From Shewanella indica (GTDB lineage: Bacteria; Pseudomonadota; Gammaproteobacteria; Enterobacterales; Shewanellaceae), in NCBI RefSeq assembly GCF_002836975.1, contig NZ_NIJK01000029.1, forward strand, positions 186,001 to 250,000: a DNA stretch of 64,000 nucleotides. The letters are read 5' to 3'. The notes under the pieces are model-generated. The model was not told where the DNA came from. It worked only from the letters and a program-made list of their open reading frames with translations, and did not search any database. The position numbers and the translations under genes are program-made. Shown piece after piece: positions 10,791-21,884 of this stretch. Every line of letters begins with the position of its first letter. Position 1 is the first letter of the stretch.

Positions 10791-11576
10791 TCAGCGGGCA
10801 AACATCAGCGCCGTCAATAAGAAGTCCAGCGCCAATACCGCCAGGCTGGACTGCACCACAGTCTGGGTGGTCGCGCGGCTAATCCCTTCCGGATTAGGCA
10901 CCACCTGATAACCACGATAGAGGGCTATCCAGGTCACCACTATGGCAAAAACAAAACTTTTAATCAGGCAGTTGACTATGTCCTGCCGCCACTCCACCGC
11001 GGCCTGCAGAATCGACCAGAAGGCGCCATTGTCTATGCCTTTCCATTCAACCCCAACCAGATAACCGCCATAGATACCCACAGTGGTAAACATCAAGGCC
11101 AACAACGGCATGCTGATCACCCCGGCCCAGAAGCGCGGCGCAATCACCTGCCGTAGCGGATCTATCGCCATCATCTCCAAACTGGAGAGCTGCTCTGTGG
11201 ATTTCATCAACCCCAGTTCAGCGGTCAGGGCCGAACCGGCGCGGCCGGCAAACAGCAGGGCTGTGACCACAGGGCCAAGTTCCCTGAGTAAACTCAACGC
11301 TACCATGGGGCCCAGGCTCTCTTCGGTGCCAAAGTCCACCAGGATGTTGTAGCCCTGCAGCGCCAGCACCATGCCGATAAACAGTCCGGAAACCAAAATG
11401 ATCACCATGGACTGCACGCCGACGACGTAAACCTGTTTTATCAGCAGTGGCAAGCCTTTGCGTGGCTGTGGCAGCTGCATCAGGGCGCCCCAAAGCATCA
11501 CCCCCGCCTTGCCAAGCCCTGTCACCAGACTCAGCGCATTGCGGCCAAGATTGGCTATCGAATCAGTCAAGCTCAC
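10791..11576 (-). CDS. mlaE: MlaE, permease of the phospholipid ABC transporter
   Basis: The integral membrane permease of the Mla system, 261 residues with several hydrophobic helices. The MlaE/YrbE family motif [13 protein letters not shown] and the EADS-like loop [18 protein letters not shown] are present. It overlaps the end of mlaF by 14 bases and is followed after 43 bases by mlaD. Confidence 0.95.
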   Translation of the reverse strand: MSLTDSIANLGRNALSLVTGLGKAGVMLWGALMQLPQPRKGLPLLIKQVYVVGVQSMVIILVSGLFIGMVLALQGYNILVDFGTEESLGPMVALSLLRELGPVVTALLFAGRAGSALTAELGLMKSTEQLSSLEMMAIDPLRQVIAPRFWAGVISMPLLALMFTTVGIYGGYLVGVEWKGIDNGAFWSILQAAVEWRQDIVNCLIKSFVFAIVVTWIALYRGYQVVPNPEGISRATTQTVVQSSLAVLALDFLLTALMFAR

Positions 11577-12390
11577 CGAGCAACTCCTTCTGATAATCCT
11601 GCGCCGGATAGTGGAAAGGCACGGGGCCGTCCGGCATACCGTCGATAAACTGCCTTAGCTGTGGATTGTCGGCCTGCTTGAGCTCGGCCGGTGTACCTTG
11701 GGCTATGATGCGCTTATCGGCGATCACATACACATAGTCGGCAATACTCAGCACTTCACTGACATCGTGGGAAACCACCACAGAGGTGAGGCTCAAAGCA
11801 TCGGACAACTCTTTGATAAGCTTCACCAGCACCCCCATGGAGATGGGATCCTGACCGGCAAAGGGCTCGTCATACAGCACCATTTCCGGCTCGAGTGCTA
11901 TGGCGCGGGCCAAGGCTGCCCGGCGCTGCATTCCGCCGGAAAGTTCGCTTGGCATCAACTGCGCCGCGCCGCGAAGTCCTACAGCTTCAAGCTTCATTAA
12001 CACTATGCGGCGGATAATAGCTTCCGGCAGCCCTGAGTGCTCCCTGAGTGCAAAGGCCACGTTATCGAACACATTCATGTCGGTGAACAGGGCGCCGCTC
12101 TGGAACAACATGCTCATCCGCTTACGAGCTTCAAACAGCTCGTGGCGGCTCAGCTTATGAATGTCCTGACCATCGAACAGCACCTGGCCGTGATCCGGAG
12201 TCAACTGCCCACCAATGAGCTTCAGCAGCGTGGTCTTGCCTATGCCGCTGGGCCCCATGATGGCAGTAACTTTACCCCTGGGAATCGTGAGGCTTATCTG
12301 CTCATAAATCACCCTCGAGCCACGACTGAAGCCGAGATTGTTGACCTCGACCAGGGGAGAAGGATTTTGCTGCTTGCTGGATTCCGGCAT
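11563..12390 (-). CDS. mlaF: MlaF, ATPase of the phospholipid ABC transporter
   Basis: The ABC ATPase that powers phospholipid transport. It has Walker A GPSGIGKT, the signature ELSGGMQRR and Walker [15 protein letters not shown] use the ATG at 12390 (275 residues). The frame also runs to a GTG at 12456, but those extra 22 residues lack family resemblance; neither start has a strong ribosome-binding site. First gene of the mlaFEDCB-ibaG-murA run, divergent from yrbG. Confidence 0.93.
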   Translation of the reverse strand: MPESSKQQNPSPLVEVNNLGFSRGSRVIYEQISLTIPRGKVTAIMGPSGIGKTTLLKLIGGQLTPDHGQVLFDGQDIHKLSRHELFEARKRMSMLFQSGALFTDMNVFDNVAFALREHSGLPEAIIRRIVLMKLEAVGLRGAAQLMPSELSGGMQRRAALARAIALEPEMVLYDEPFAGQDPISMGVLVKLIKELSDALSLTSVVVSHDVSEVLSIADYVYVIADKRIIAQGTPAELKQADNPQLRQFIDGMPDGPVPFHYPAQDYQKELLGELD

Positions 12391-12675
12391 CAAAATGAAA
12401 TGGAGACCTTGTCTAGTGGAATTCAAGTTACGGCGCAGCTGTAGCTGCCATGGCACATAAGGCCCGCCGTTATAAGGCTTGATACTGCCGCAGGCTTACT
12501 GAATTGACGCTGAATGGCGCCCGGTAACCCGTATGGCCAAGCCAAAGATAAGCGATAAATTGTACGCAATTGAGGATAAGCGCACAACTGAATCAATAGT
12601 ATCGCGCCGTGATACTTTCAATTTGTAGCAAATACGGCGAAAATGCACGCCAGAATCCGTAGCTTTATTTACTGC
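12391..12675. promoter_or_regulatory. divergent intergenic region between mlaF and yrbG
   Basis: About 285 bases between two divergent envelope-related transcription units. Promoters for both are expected here. I see AT-rich patches but cannot name convincing -35/-10 pairs. Confidence 0.4.
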
Positions 12676-13638
12676 ATGTTATTCAATATTTTCTTGCTGC
12701 TCGCCGGCTTGTCCGTCCTGGTCTGGAGTGCCGATAAATTCGTTTATGGTGCCGGGGCTTTTGCCCGTAACCTGGGGTTACCCCCCATGTTGATAGGACT
12801 GACCATAGTGGCCATGGGCAGTTCGGCCCCAGAGATGTTCGTCGCCGCCAGCGCCTCCATGGCCGGCATGCCGGATACGGCTGTGGGTAATGTGCTGGGT
12901 TCCAATGTCGCCAATGTCAGCTTGATCCTGGGTTTAACCGCCCTGCTCGGGGCTATTGCCGTCAGCTCCAAGACCCTGAAGCGGGAGATCCCCATGATGC
13001 TGGGCGCCACAGTGCTGGCGGGCTACTTCCTGCACGATGAGTATCTTAGCCGCAGCGAAGGGGTTATTTTACTGGCGCTGTTCTTCGGCCTGATGGGCTA
13101 TCTTATCTGGCATGCGCTGACCAATAAGAACAAGGATCCGCTCGCCGACGAAGCCGATGCCGAGATCCCCAAAGATGTGCCCACTGCCAAGGCGGTACTA
13201 TGGTTGATAATAGGCTTGGTACTCTTGCCGCTGTCGGCGGATTGGATGGTGGACGGTGCCGTAGGCATCGCCAAGTCTTTTGGACTGTCTGATCTGGTTA
13301 TCGGTCTAACCATCATTGCCGTAGGCACCAGCCTGCCGGAACTGGCGGCCTGTGTGGCCGGTGTGCTCAAGAAAGAGGACGACCTGGCCATAGGCAATAT
13401 TGTCGGCTCCAACCTGTTCAACATACTGGCGGTACTGGCAATACCCGGCCTTATCGCCCCGGGGGTAATCGATGCCGCGGCGGCCGGACGCGACTTTTAT
13501 ATGGTTTTGGGCACCAGTTGTGCCCTGGCACTTCTGGTGCTGAGCACAGGCAAACAACGTGAACTCAAACGCTGGCACGGTGCCTTACTACTGATAAGCT
13601 TCATCGGCTATCAATACAGCCTGTTTCAATCCCACTAG
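12676..13638 (+). CDS. yrbG: YrbG-like calcium/sodium antiporter
   Basis: A membrane protein of the CaCA family that exchanges cations. Two repeated alpha motifs, GSSAPEMF in the first half and GTSLPELA in the second, together with GNVLGSNVANV and GNIVGSNLFNI, are diagnostic. About ten hydrophobic helices are visible. E. coli YrbG is 325 residues; the ATG at 12676 gives 320. An upstream ATG at 12643 is possible, and neither start has a good ribosome-binding site. It is the first gene of the plus-strand Kdo/LPS run, as in E. coli. Confidence 0.9.
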   Translation: MLFNIFLLLAGLSVLVWSADKFVYGAGAFARNLGLPPMLIGLTIVAMGSSAPEMFVAASASMAGMPDTAVGNVLGSNVANVSLILGLTALLGAIAVSSKTLKREIPMMLGATVLAGYFLHDEYLSRSEGVILLALFFGLMGYLIWHALTNKNKDPLADEADAEIPKDVPTAKAVLWLIIGLVLLPLSADWMVDGAVGIAKSFGLSDLVIGLTIIAVGTSLPELAACVAGVLKKEDDLAIGNIVGSNLFNILAVLAIPGLIAPGVIDAAAAGRDFYMVLGTSCALALLVLSTGKQRELKRWHGALLLISFIGYQYSLFQSH

Positions 13639-13668
13639 CGATGAAGGGCAAAAAGACGAGAGACAACT

Positions 13669-14646
13669 ATGGCAGAAGCTAAGCAACTGCGCCAATGGGG
13701 CCGCAGAGTAATAGATATCGAGAAACAAGCACTGGATAACCTGTACCAGTTTGTCGATTCCCCCGAGTTCGCCCAAGCCTGCGAACTGATCCTCAACTGC
13801 AGCGGCAAGGTGATAGTGATGGGGATGGGGAAATCGGGCCATATAGGCAACAAGATTTCTGCCACCCTCGCCAGCACGGGCACCCCGGCATTCTTCGTTC
13901 ACCCGGGCGAAGCCAGCCACGGCGACCTGGGGGTGTTGAGTGAAAACGATATCGTATTGGCTATCTCCAACTCGGGCGAGTCCAGCGAAATTCTCACCCT
14001 GATGCCCGTCATCAAGCGCCAGGGGATCCCTATGATCTCCATGACAGGTAAGCCCGAATCCACCATGGCCAAACTGGCGCAGCTGCATCTGTGCATCAAG
14101 GTGCCGGAAGAAGCCTGCCCGCTGGGGCTGGCGCCCACCTCCAGCACCACGGCCACCCTGGTGATGGGAGATGCCCTGGCGGTCGCGCTACTGCAAGCCA
14201 AGGGCTTTACCAAAGATGACTTTGCCCTGTCGCATCCCGGCGGCGCTTTAGGACGCAAGCTGCTGCTCAAGGTCAGCGATGTGATGCACAAAGGCGAAGA
14301 GCTGCCGTTGGTCACAGAAGATATCTGTATCACCGACGCCCTGTATGAGATCTCCAAGAAGGGCCTGGGTATGACCGCCGTGGTCAATCAGCAGAAGCAA
14401 CTCGTGGGTATCTTCACCGATGGTGATTTGAGACGTGTCATAGACGCCGGAGTCAACCTGCGTACTACAAAAATCAGCGACGTCATGACCCGTGATTGCA
14501 TCACCAGTGGTGACAATATCCTCGCAGCGCAGGCGCTCAAGGTGATGGACGAGAATGACATCAACGGTCTTATCGTCATCAATGGCGCCAATGAGCCGAT
14601 TGGGGCACTCAATATGCTGGATATGGTCAAGGCGGGGGTTATCTGA
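13669..14646 (+). CDS. kdsD: arabinose-5-phosphate isomerase KdsD
   Basis: This enzyme converts ribulose-5-phosphate to arabinose-5-phosphate, the first step towards Kdo for lipopolysaccharide. It has 325 residues: a SIS sugar-isomerase domain (GMGKSGHIGNK, ISNSGESSEI) followed by two CBS domains (VMHKGEELP and VMTRDCIT regions). The stop overlaps the kdsC start by one base. Confidence 0.97.
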   Translation: MAEAKQLRQWGRRVIDIEKQALDNLYQFVDSPEFAQACELILNCSGKVIVMGMGKSGHIGNKISATLASTGTPAFFVHPGEASHGDLGVLSENDIVLAISNSGESSEILTLMPVIKRQGIPMISMTGKPESTMAKLAQLHLCIKVPEEACPLGLAPTSSTTATLVMGDALAVALLQAKGFTKDDFALSHPGGALGRKLLLKVSDVMHKGEELPLVTEDICITDALYEISKKGLGMTAVVNQQKQLVGIFTDGDLRRVIDAGVNLRTTKISDVMTRDCITSGDNILAAQALKVMDENDINGLIVINGANEPIGALNMLDMVKAGVI

Positions 14647-15197
14647 TGAGTCATCAAGGTTTCTACGGCCCCATAAGCGAAGATAACTGGCAAAGAGCCG
14701 CCAAAATCAAACTGCTTATCTGTGATGTCGACGGTGTCTTCTCCGATGGCCGCATCTATATGAGTAACAGCGGCGAAGAGCTGAAAGCCTTCCACACCCG
14801 CGATGGCTATGGAGTGCGTTCGCTGCTGTCCTGCGGCATTCAGGTGGCGGTGATCACCGGCCGCAAGTCCCAGATAGTCGAAAACCGCATGACGGCCCTG
14901 GGGATAGACAAGATTTATCAAGGCATAGACAACAAGCTTGAGCCCTATGAGGCGCTGCTTAAACATTATGACCTCAAGCCTGAACAAGTGGCCTATATCG
15001 GTGACGACATTGTCGACTTGCCGGTGATGAAGCAAGTTGGACTGGCGGTTTGCGTAGCCGATGGCCATCCTTGGGTAAGGCAGCACTGCCACATGGTCAC
15101 TCAGATTGCCGGCGGCCATGGTGCACTCCGGGAGCTGGCGGATCTTATCCTGCTCAGTCAGGACAAATTTGAAAATGCCCACGGAATGAGTATATGA
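14646..15197 (+). CDS. kdsC: Kdo-8-phosphate phosphatase KdsC
   Basis: A HAD-family phosphatase that releases phosphate from Kdo-8-P. It has 183 residues with nucleophile Asp27 and Asp29 in ICDVDGVFSDG, a downstream Thr in VITGRKS, and the GDDIVDLPVM motif. It is typical of the C0-type tetrameric enzymes. Coupled to kdsD and overlapping lptC by 4 bases. Confidence 0.97.
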   Translation: MSHQGFYGPISEDNWQRAAKIKLLICDVDGVFSDGRIYMSNSGEELKAFHTRDGYGVRSLLSCGIQVAVITGRKSQIVENRMTALGIDKIYQGIDNKLEPYEALLKHYDLKPEQVAYIGDDIVDLPVMKQVGLAVCVADGHPWVRQHCHMVTQIAGGHGALRELADLILLSQDKFENAHGMSI

Positions 15198-15754
15198 ATA
15201 GGGTCACCCTGGCCATTATTTTGTTTTTCTCCACTGCACTTATCCTTTACTGGCAGGTGCAGAACAAGCGCAACGCTCAACAGAGTGAGGCGCCTGTGGA
15301 TGTGGTTAGGCCTGACTTTGTCGCCGATGACCTGCGCTCGGTCAACTTTGATGAGCAGGGCAATGTCGCCAGTAGGGTCGCCGCGGCGCACATGGAACAT
15401 TATGAAGCCAGTGAAAAGACCTTCTTCAACCAACCGGTTTATCTGGTCTATCCGGACAAGGGCGAGGCACAGTGGCGTCTGTCTGCCAACGAGGGCAGGC
15501 TCAATCGCAAGAGTAACCGAGTGGTACTTGAAAATAATGTTATCATCGACGCCATTAGCCCCAATGAACCGATCCAGAGCCTGAAAACCAGTTATGTGGA
15601 GCTGGATCTGGACACCATGATCATGACCTCAGATCGCGAGATCCTGATCGAAGGCAAAGACTTTAATATCAAGGGATCCGGCCTGTACGCCGATCTCAAT
15701 GCTCAGCAAGTGAAGCTGACCAGTCAGGTGAAAGGAACCTATGAAACCAAGTAA
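15194..15754 (+). CDS. lptC: LptC, LPS-export bitopic inner-membrane protein
   Basis: LptC joins the LptB2FG transporter to the periplasmic LptA bridge. It has 186 residues, one N-terminal membrane helix (about residues 4-20) and a beta-jellyroll periplasmic domain. The gene overlaps kdsC (4 bases) and lptA (14 bases), so translation is coupled along the run. Confidence 0.94.
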   Translation: MNRVTLAIILFFSTALILYWQVQNKRNAQQSEAPVDVVRPDFVADDLRSVNFDEQGNVASRVAAAHMEHYEASEKTFFNQPVYLVYPDKGEAQWRLSANEGRLNRKSNRVVLENNVIIDAISPNEPIQSLKTSYVELDLDTMIMTSDREILIEGKDFNIKGSGLYADLNAQQVKLTSQVKGTYETK

Positions 15755-16274
15755 GCTTTTTATCGGTGCCCTCTTGTGCATCACAAGCCTGTCGGCAGTG
15801 GCCATTGAAGAAGATCTGCTGCAAAAAGTAGAGATCAGCGCCGCTAATCAGTTTGCCGATATCAAAAACAAGCGTGTGGTATACGGCGGGCCTGTCACAG
15901 TCACCCAGGGCAGTTTGAAACTGCTGGCCGATGAACTCACGGCTTACACAGAAGACAAGAGTGGCGAGCGGATCCTGGTGGCCAAGGGCTCACCCGCTAC
16001 CTATACCCAGAAACTGGAAGACGGCCGTCTGGCCAGTGCCAAGGCCAAAGAGATCCACTACAACATAGACAGTCGTATCATGACCCTGCTGGGCCAGGCC
16101 AAAGTAGAACAAGACGGCAGCGAAGTGACCGCCGAGAAGATAGTCTACGACATCAACAAGCAGCAGCTGGAAGCGGAAAGCAGCGGCAAAGGCCAAGACA
16201 GGGTAACCACTGTTATTCAGCCGGAAAACTATCAGGATCTCAACAAGAAAGAACAGCAGCAGGAGCCGCAATGA
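15741..16274 (+). CDS. lptA: LptA, periplasmic LPS-transport protein
   Basis: LptA forms the periplasmic bridge that carries lipopolysaccharide to the outer membrane. It has 177 residues with a signal peptide ending near SLSAVA and the OstA-like repeats of the family. The C-terminus is Gln-rich (KKEQQQEPQ). It overlaps lptB by 4 bases. Confidence 0.95.
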   Translation: MKPSKLFIGALLCITSLSAVAIEEDLLQKVEISAANQFADIKNKRVVYGGPVTVTQGSLKLLADELTAYTEDKSGERILVAKGSPATYTQKLEDGRLASAKAKEIHYNIDSRIMTLLGQAKVEQDGSEVTAEKIVYDINKQQLEAESSGKGQDRVTTVIQPENYQDLNKKEQQQEPQ

Positions 16275-16999
16275 CCAGCACCCTGACGGCACAGAATCTG
16301 GCAAAGAGTTACAAGAAGCGCAACGTCGTCAAAGACGTCAGCCTGTCGGTCAATACCGGCCAAATCGTGGGGCTGCTGGGCCCCAACGGGGCTGGCAAGA
16401 CCACCACCTTCTATATGGTGGTTGGGCTGGTACAGAGTGACAAGGGCCGTATCTTCATTGACGACGACGAGCTGACCCTGGATCCCATGCACCTGCGTGC
16501 CCGTAAAGGCATAGGCTACCTGCCACAGGAAGCCAGTATTTTCCGCAAGCTGTCGGTGCATGACAACATCATGGCCGTGCTGCAAACCCGCAAAGAACTC
16601 AACAGCGACGAGCGCGAGGAACAGCTCGAACAGTTGCTGGAAGAATTCCATATTACCCACATACGTGACAGCCTGGGGATGTCCCTCTCCGGCGGTGAAC
16701 GCCGCCGAGTGGAAATCGCCCGGGCATTGGCCGCCAATCCACAGTTCATTTTGCTGGATGAGCCGTTCGCCGGTGTGGATCCCATCTCAGTTATCGATAT
16801 CAAGAAAATCATCGAACAGCTTAAGTCCCGCGGTTTGGGAGTGCTGATCACAGACCACAATGTTCGCGAAACACTCGACGTTTGTGAGCGAGCCTACATA
16901 GTCAGCCATGGGCAGTTGATCGCCGAGGGCACACCCGCTGAAATCTTGGACAACCAGCAAGTGCGCGCTGTGTACTTAGGCGAACAATTCAGGCTATAG
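16271..16999 (+). CDS. lptB: LptB, ATPase of the LPS export ABC transporter
   Basis: The cytoplasmic ATPase that drives extraction of LPS from the inner membrane. It has 242 residues with Walker A GPNGAGKT (about 38-45), signature LSGGERRR, Walker [14 protein letters not shown] and the switch His in ITDHN. It ends about 95 bases before rpoN. Confidence 0.97.
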   Translation: MTSTLTAQNLAKSYKKRNVVKDVSLSVNTGQIVGLLGPNGAGKTTTFYMVVGLVQSDKGRIFIDDDELTLDPMHLRARKGIGYLPQEASIFRKLSVHDNIMAVLQTRKELNSDEREEQLEQLLEEFHITHIRDSLGMSLSGGERRRVEIARALAANPQFILLDEPFAGVDPISVIDIKKIIEQLKSRGLGVLITDHNVRETLDVCERAYIVSHGQLIAEGTPAEILDNQQVRAVYLGEQFRL

Positions 17000-17094
17000 T
17001 TAGGATCATGTCATCCGGTGGCAATTCCGGGTATTATAGTTTGTTATTATTGAATTTTTTCCTTGAAAAATAACGAGTAGGGATTAGCGGTATA

Positions 17095-18558
17095 ATGAAA
17101 GCGTCACTCCAGCTCAAACTGGGTCAACAGTTGACCATGACACCTCAGTTGCAACAGGCTATTCGCCTGCTGCAACTGTCGTCCCTTGAGCTGCAGCAAG
17201 AAATCCAGGAAGCCTTGGAAGCCAACCCTCTGTTGGAAATGGCCGAGGACAACCAGGATGACGCTATCGACGACAACCACAAGGAAAACGACGCCGGCGA
17301 GTTGAGCGCCAAGCAGGAAGATGGTTCCACGGTAGAAACCTCAGAGGCATTGAACAATGAGTCTATGCCGGATGAATTACCTATGGATACCACCTGGGAC
17401 GAAGTCTTTACCGCCGCCAGTGCCTCAGGGCCGGCCATGGGCCGTGAAGATGATATGCCCTTCCAGGGGGAAACCAGCGAAGGGCTCTATCAACATCTGG
17501 AATGGCAGAAGAACCTGACCCCGTTTTCCGATACCGACGACGCCATTGCCACCGCCATCATAGATGCCATCGACGAGCAGGGCTATCTGACCCAGAGCAC
17601 AGAGGAGATCCTCGAAGCCATGGGCAACCCTGAGATTGAGCTCGATGAAGTCGAGGCGGTACTCAAGCGGATCCAGCACTTCGACCCTGTCGGCATCGCC
17701 TCCAGAGATCTGCGCGAATGCCTGCTGATCCAGTTGCAACAGTTCAACGCCGACACCCCGCATCTGGCCGACGCCCGCTTGTTGATTGACGAACATCTGG
17801 ATCTCATTGCCGCCCGCGACTTCCGCACCCTGATGCGCAAGACCAAGCTCAAGGAAGATCAGCTGCGTGACGCCATCAACCTTATTCAGAGTCTCAATCC
17901 CCGCCCCGGCTTGCTGGTGCAGCCGATGGACGAGGAATATGTGATCCCTGATGTCAGCGTCTGGAAGAAAAACGGTCGCTGGGTAGTGGAACTCAACCCT
18001 GACTGTATGCCCAAACTCGGGATCAATCAGCAGTATGCAGCCATGGCCCGCAGCGCCCGCAGTCAATCAGACAGCCAGTTTATTCGTGGTCATCTTCAGG
18101 AAGCCAAATGGTTTATCAAGAGCCTGGAGAGCCGCAACGACACCCTGCTCAAGGTGGCCAACTGTATAGTGCAGTTCCAGCAGGGATTTTTTGAATATGG
18201 TGAAGAGGCCATGAAACCCATGGTGCTCAACGATATTGCCGAGGCTGTTGAGATGCATGAATCGACCATCTCCAGGGTCACCACTCAAAAGTATATGCAT
18301 ACCCCCAGGGGAATATTTGAATTGAAGTACTTCTTCTCCAGCCATGTCGGCACCGAAGATGGCGGAGAATGCTCTTCCACGGCGATCAGGGCTTTTATCA
18401 AGAAGCTCGTGGCAGCGGAAAACCAGAAGAAGCCTTTGAGCGACAGCAAGATGGCGCAACTTCTGGCAGAACAGGGAATCAACGTTGCAAGACGCACCAT
18501 AGCCAAGTATCGCGAGGCTATGATGATACCACCGTCGAACCAGCGTAAGAGTTTATAA
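17095..18558 (+). CDS. rpoN: RNA polymerase sigma-54 factor RpoN
   Basis: Sigma-54 directs transcription from -24/-12 promoters with help from enhancer-binding ATPases. It has 487 residues: the Gln/Leu-rich activator-interaction region I at the N-terminus ([18 protein letters not shown]), an acidic region II, the core-binding domain, a helix-turn-helix, and the RpoN box [10 protein letters not shown] near the C-terminus. Its neighbours downstream (hpf, ptsN, rapZ, ptsO) are the conserved rpoN cluster. Confidence 0.98.
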   Translation: MKASLQLKLGQQLTMTPQLQQAIRLLQLSSLELQQEIQEALEANPLLEMAEDNQDDAIDDNHKENDAGELSAKQEDGSTVETSEALNNESMPDELPMDTTWDEVFTAASASGPAMGREDDMPFQGETSEGLYQHLEWQKNLTPFSDTDDAIATAIIDAIDEQGYLTQSTEEILEAMGNPEIELDEVEAVLKRIQHFDPVGIASRDLRECLLIQLQQFNADTPHLADARLLIDEHLDLIAARDFRTLMRKTKLKEDQLRDAINLIQSLNPRPGLLVQPMDEEYVIPDVSVWKKNGRWVVELNPDCMPKLGINQQYAAMARSARSQSDSQFIRGHLQEAKWFIKSLESRNDTLLKVANCIVQFQQGFFEYGEEAMKPMVLNDIAEAVEMHESTISRVTTQKYMHTPRGIFELKYFFSSHVGTEDGGECSSTAIRAFIKKLVAAENQKKPLSDSKMAQLLAEQGINVARRTIAKYREAMMIPPSNQRKSL

Positions 18559-18589
18559 ATCCACAGTTGGAAATTGGAGGAATCTTTCT

Positions 18590-18877
18590 ATGCAAATCAA
18601 CCTGACAGGACATCATATCGAGATCACCGACTCACTGCGTGACTACGTGGAAAGTAAGTTTTCTAAACTTGAACGCCATTTCGAACAGATCAATAATGTG
18701 CACGTTGTGCTCAATGTACAAAAACTGCAACAGATTGCTGAAGCCAAGATCCACCTCACAGGCGGCGAAGTCTATGCAACTTCTGAACATGCCGACATGT
18801 ATGCCGCCATCGACGTTCTGATTGATAAATTGGATCGTCAGGTCATTAAACACAAAGAAAAGCTGACAAAACACTAA
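18590..18877 (+). CDS. hpf: ribosome hibernation promoting factor (short HPF)
   Basis: A 95-residue protein of the short HPF/YhbH type that binds the small ribosomal subunit and promotes 100S dimers in stationary phase. The N-terminal MQINLTGHHIEITDSLRDYV and the YAAIDVLIDKLDRQ helix are characteristic. GGAGGA precedes the ATG. It is 31 bases after rpoN. Confidence 0.95.
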   Translation: MQINLTGHHIEITDSLRDYVESKFSKLERHFEQINNVHVVLNVQKLQQIAEAKIHLTGGEVYATSEHADMYAAIDVLIDKLDRQVIKHKEKLTKH

Positions 18878-18879
18878 CG

Positions 18880-19323
18880 ATGGAACTGAGTACCATCCTG
18901 CGGCCGGAGTGCACTACCTGTGCCACTCCGGGCAGTAAGAAAAAGGTACTGGAGCTGATTAGCGATCTCGCTAGCGCCCAGTACCCCACCCTTTCCTCTC
19001 AAGCGATTTTTGAAAGCCTTTTGGCCCGCGAAAAGATGGGGAGCACAGGTATAGGTAATGGTATTGCGATTCCGCATGGTAGACTACCGGACATTACAGA
19101 GCCGATTGCCGTGCTGGTCAAATGCGAAGAGCCTATCGCCTTCGATGCCATAGACAACCAGCCGGTGGACATACTGTTCGCCCTCCTGGTGCCCGCAGAT
19201 CAATGTCAGCAACACCTGAGTACCCTGTCCGCCATGGCTGAAAAGCTCAGCGATAAGGCGATACTCAAGCAGTTGCGAAAATCCAGCGACGAAACAGAAC
19301 TCTATCAGGTGATCACAGGATGA
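18880..19323 (+). CDS. ptsN: nitrogen PTS EIIA component PtsN
   Basis: The EIIA-Ntr regulatory phosphoprotein of the nitrogen phosphotransferase system. It has 147 residues with the phospho-acceptor His66 in [12 protein letters not shown]. It overlaps rapZ by 4 bases. In relatives it links potassium and carbon/nitrogen status to other proteins. Confidence 0.96.
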   Translation: MELSTILRPECTTCATPGSKKKVLELISDLASAQYPTLSSQAIFESLLAREKMGSTGIGNGIAIPHGRLPDITEPIAVLVKCEEPIAFDAIDNQPVDILFALLVPADQCQQHLSTLSAMAEKLSDKAILKQLRKSSDETELYQVITG

Positions 19324-20174
19324 AACTCGCCATAGTCTCAGGCCGCTCCGGTTCCGGAAAATCCGTTGCCCTCAGGGTACTCGAAGACCTGGGTTACTAC
19401 TGTGTGGATAATCTCCCCCTGCCCATGATAGGCAGCCTGTTGGAAAACCTCCGTGGCAGCAATGATCTGGTCGCCATCAGCATAGATGTGCGCAATATGC
19501 CGGATCAGGAAAAAGTGCTGGAACAACAGTTGGCGGCCTTGCCGGAAAACACCCAACTGACCAGCTTCTTCCTCAACGCCTCCGATAAAGTGCTGCTGAA
19601 GCGCTACAGCGAAACCCGCAGACTGCACCCCCTGTCCAAGAGCAAAGTCTCACTACAGGACGCCATCAAGCTCGAAGGCAAGCTGCTGGAACCTATGTCG
19701 AAACTGGTGGATCACTACATAGACACCTCGGCGCTGAACATCTATGAACTCAGTGACACAGTGCGGGAAATTCTGCTTGGCAGTGTCGATAAAGAACTGG
19801 TGATCAACTTCGAGTCGTTCGGCTTTAAGCATGGTATGCCCCAGGAAGCCGACTTCATGTTTGATGTGCGCTTTCTGCCCAACCCTCACTGGGAGCCGGC
19901 GCTCAGACCGCTGACCGGGCTGGATGAAGCTGTGCAGGAGTTTCTCAGCCGCCAGCCACTGGTGAACAAGTTTATCTGGCAGATAGAAAATCTATTGGAA
20001 ACCTGGCTGCCGCACCTGGAACGCAACAACCGCAGTTACCTCACCATAGCCATAGGCTGCACCGGCGGCCAGCATAGATCTGTCTATGTCGCTGAGCAGC
20101 TCGCCAAGCGTTTTGGCAACAGCAAACACAAGGTACAGGCCCGTCACCGGGAGCTGAGTAATGGCAAAGGTTGA
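19320..20174 (+). CDS. rapZ: RNase adapter protein RapZ
   Basis: RapZ guides RNase E to the small RNA GlmZ in E. coli and so tunes amino-sugar synthesis. It has 284 residues, Walker A GRSGSGKS at 8-15, and the C-terminal RNA-binding domain with [17 protein letters not shown]. The start overlaps ptsN and the end overlaps ptsO by 14 bases. Confidence 0.96.
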   Translation: MKLAIVSGRSGSGKSVALRVLEDLGYYCVDNLPLPMIGSLLENLRGSNDLVAISIDVRNMPDQEKVLEQQLAALPENTQLTSFFLNASDKVLLKRYSETRRLHPLSKSKVSLQDAIKLEGKLLEPMSKLVDHYIDTSALNIYELSDTVREILLGSVDKELVINFESFGFKHGMPQEADFMFDVRFLPNPHWEPALRPLTGLDEAVQEFLSRQPLVNKFIWQIENLLETWLPHLERNNRSYLTIAIGCTGGQHRSVYVAEQLAKRFGNSKHKVQARHRELSNGKG

Positions 20175-20436
20175 ACGGGAAGTCACCATAGTCAATAAGC
20201 TGGGCCTGCACGCCCGCGCCGCCACTAAGCTGGCGGTGCTGGCCAGCGAGTTCGAAGCCGATATCACCCTGATCCAAGGCGAGAAAAAAGCCTCGGCCGC
20301 CAGTGTACTTGGGCTCTTGATGCTGGAAACCGGTCAAGGCAAGAGTATTCGCCTCATCGCCGAAGGCCCGGATGCCGAACCCGCGATGGACGCTATCTGC
20401 GCCCTGATCAACGCCCGTTTCGACGAAGCCAGCTAA
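20161..20436 (+). CDS. ptsO: nitrogen PTS phosphocarrier NPr
   Basis: An HPr-like phosphocarrier of 91 residues with the active His17 in [11 protein letters not shown] and the regulatory-site region [14 protein letters not shown]. It passes phosphate to PtsN. It closes the rpoN-linked cluster. Confidence 0.95.
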   Translation: MAKVEREVTIVNKLGLHARAATKLAVLASEFEADITLIQGEKKASAASVLGLLMLETGQGKSIRLIAEGPDAEPAMDAICALINARFDEAS

Positions 20437-20519
20437 AGCCTTAGCGCTGTACTCTTTGTTTCTATAACACCCCTGTCTTGAGGTAACATATCCTCGCTTT
20501 GCATCACAGGGGGAACTGC

Positions 20520-21884
20520 ATGCCAATAGAAGCGCTCGACCAAGAGCTGACAGAACAACGTCTTACTCAACTAAACCAAGCTCTTAGCAGTGGTATGTTC
20601 GTGCATGTGCGCGACATGCTGCAGCGAATGACGGCTTCGGATATCGCCTTTATTCTCGAATCTTCACCGCCGCGTACCCGTCAGGTACTCTGGCAACTGG
20701 TGGATCAGGAGCAGAGCGGCGAGATCCTCGAAGAGCTGGGTGAAGATATGAAAGACCAGCTGATCAGCCTTATGAGTCCTGAGCGTTTGGCACGAGCGAC
20801 CGCGGGTATGGATACCGATGATCTGGCCTATGTGCTGCGAAGCCTTCCCGACACTCTCTACAAGCAGGTACTGCACTCCATGAGTGCCCAGGACAGGGCC
20901 AGGGTCGAACAGGCGCTCTCTTATCCGGAAGACAGCGCCGGTAGTCTGATGAACACAGATACTGTCACCCTGAGGCCTGACGTCAATGTCGATGTGGTGC
21001 TGCGTTATCTGCGCCAAAGAGGCGAATTACCTGAAGCCACTGATACCCTCTACGTGGTAGATAGACGCGATATTTTGCTCGGTGGCGTCAAGCTCTCCAC
21101 CCTACTGACCTGTAACCCCACCGCCGGGATCCGCAGCATAATGGATCCCGAGCTTGAGAGTATTCCCGTCACCATGCCGGACAATGAAGTGGCCCAACTG
21201 TTTGAGCGTCACGACTGGGTTTCGGCGCCAGTGGTCGACAGTGAAGGCCATCTGCTTGGGCGGATCACCATTGATGACGTGGTGGACGTTATCCGTGAAG
21301 ACGCCGAACACTCCATGATGGGTATGGCGGGGATGGACGATGATGAAGACACCTTCGGCCCCGTGTTCAAGAGTGCCTTTCGCCGCTCCCTATGGCTGAC
21401 CTTCAACCTGTTTGCCGCCCTGCTGGCCGCCTCGGTCAGCAATATGTTTGAAGGCACGCTGGAAAAATTTGCCACCATAGCAATTCTGATGACCATAGTG
21501 CCCAGCATGGGCGGCGTTGCCGGCAACCAGACGCTGGCGCTGGTGATCCGCGGTATCGCCCTCGGCCACATAGGCCAGAGCAACTCCCGCTGGCTTATCG
21601 GCAAGGAATTAGCCATCGGCTTTCTCAATGGCCTGTTGTGGTCGGCGCTGGTATTCACTGCCGTGTGGATCTGGAAAGGCGATCTGGCACTCGGCGCCCT
21701 TATTGGCGGCGCCATGTTGATCAATATGACGGTAGCCGGTCTCGCAGGTGCCAGTATTCCGCTGATCCTGAAAAAGCTCAATGTAGACCCTGCGCTGGCC
21801 GGCGGCATGGTGCTGACGACTGTGACGGATGTAATAGGCCTGTTCGCCTTCCTGGGATTGGCGACTCTCGTTTTAATGAGCTGA
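20520..21884 (+). CDS. mgtE: magnesium transporter MgtE
   Basis: A homodimeric Mg2+ channel. It has about 454 residues: an N-terminal helical superhelix, two CBS domains (around LMNTDTVTLRPD and RITIDDVVDVI), a plug helix, then five membrane helices with PSMGGVAGNQTLAL. AGGGGGA lies 6 bases before the ATG at 20520; the frame extends to 20499 without support. The last bases, including the stop codon, belong to a degenerate tandem repeat that continues downstream. Confidence 0.94.
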   Translation: MPIEALDQELTEQRLTQLNQALSSGMFVHVRDMLQRMTASDIAFILESSPPRTRQVLWQLVDQEQSGEILEELGEDMKDQLISLMSPERLARATAGMDTDDLAYVLRSLPDTLYKQVLHSMSAQDRARVEQALSYPEDSAGSLMNTDTVTLRPDVNVDVVLRYLRQRGELPEATDTLYVVDRRDILLGGVKLSTLLTCNPTAGIRSIMDPELESIPVTMPDNEVAQLFERHDWVSAPVVDSEGHLLGRITIDDVVDVIREDAEHSMMGMAGMDDDEDTFGPVFKSAFRRSLWLTFNLFAALLAASVSNMFEGTLEKFATIAILMTIVPSMGGVAGNQTLALVIRGIALGHIGQSNSRWLIGKELAIGFLNGLLWSALVFTAVWIWKGDLALGALIGGAMLINMTVAGLAGASIPLILKKLNVDPALAGGMVLTTVTDVIGLFAFLGLATLVLMS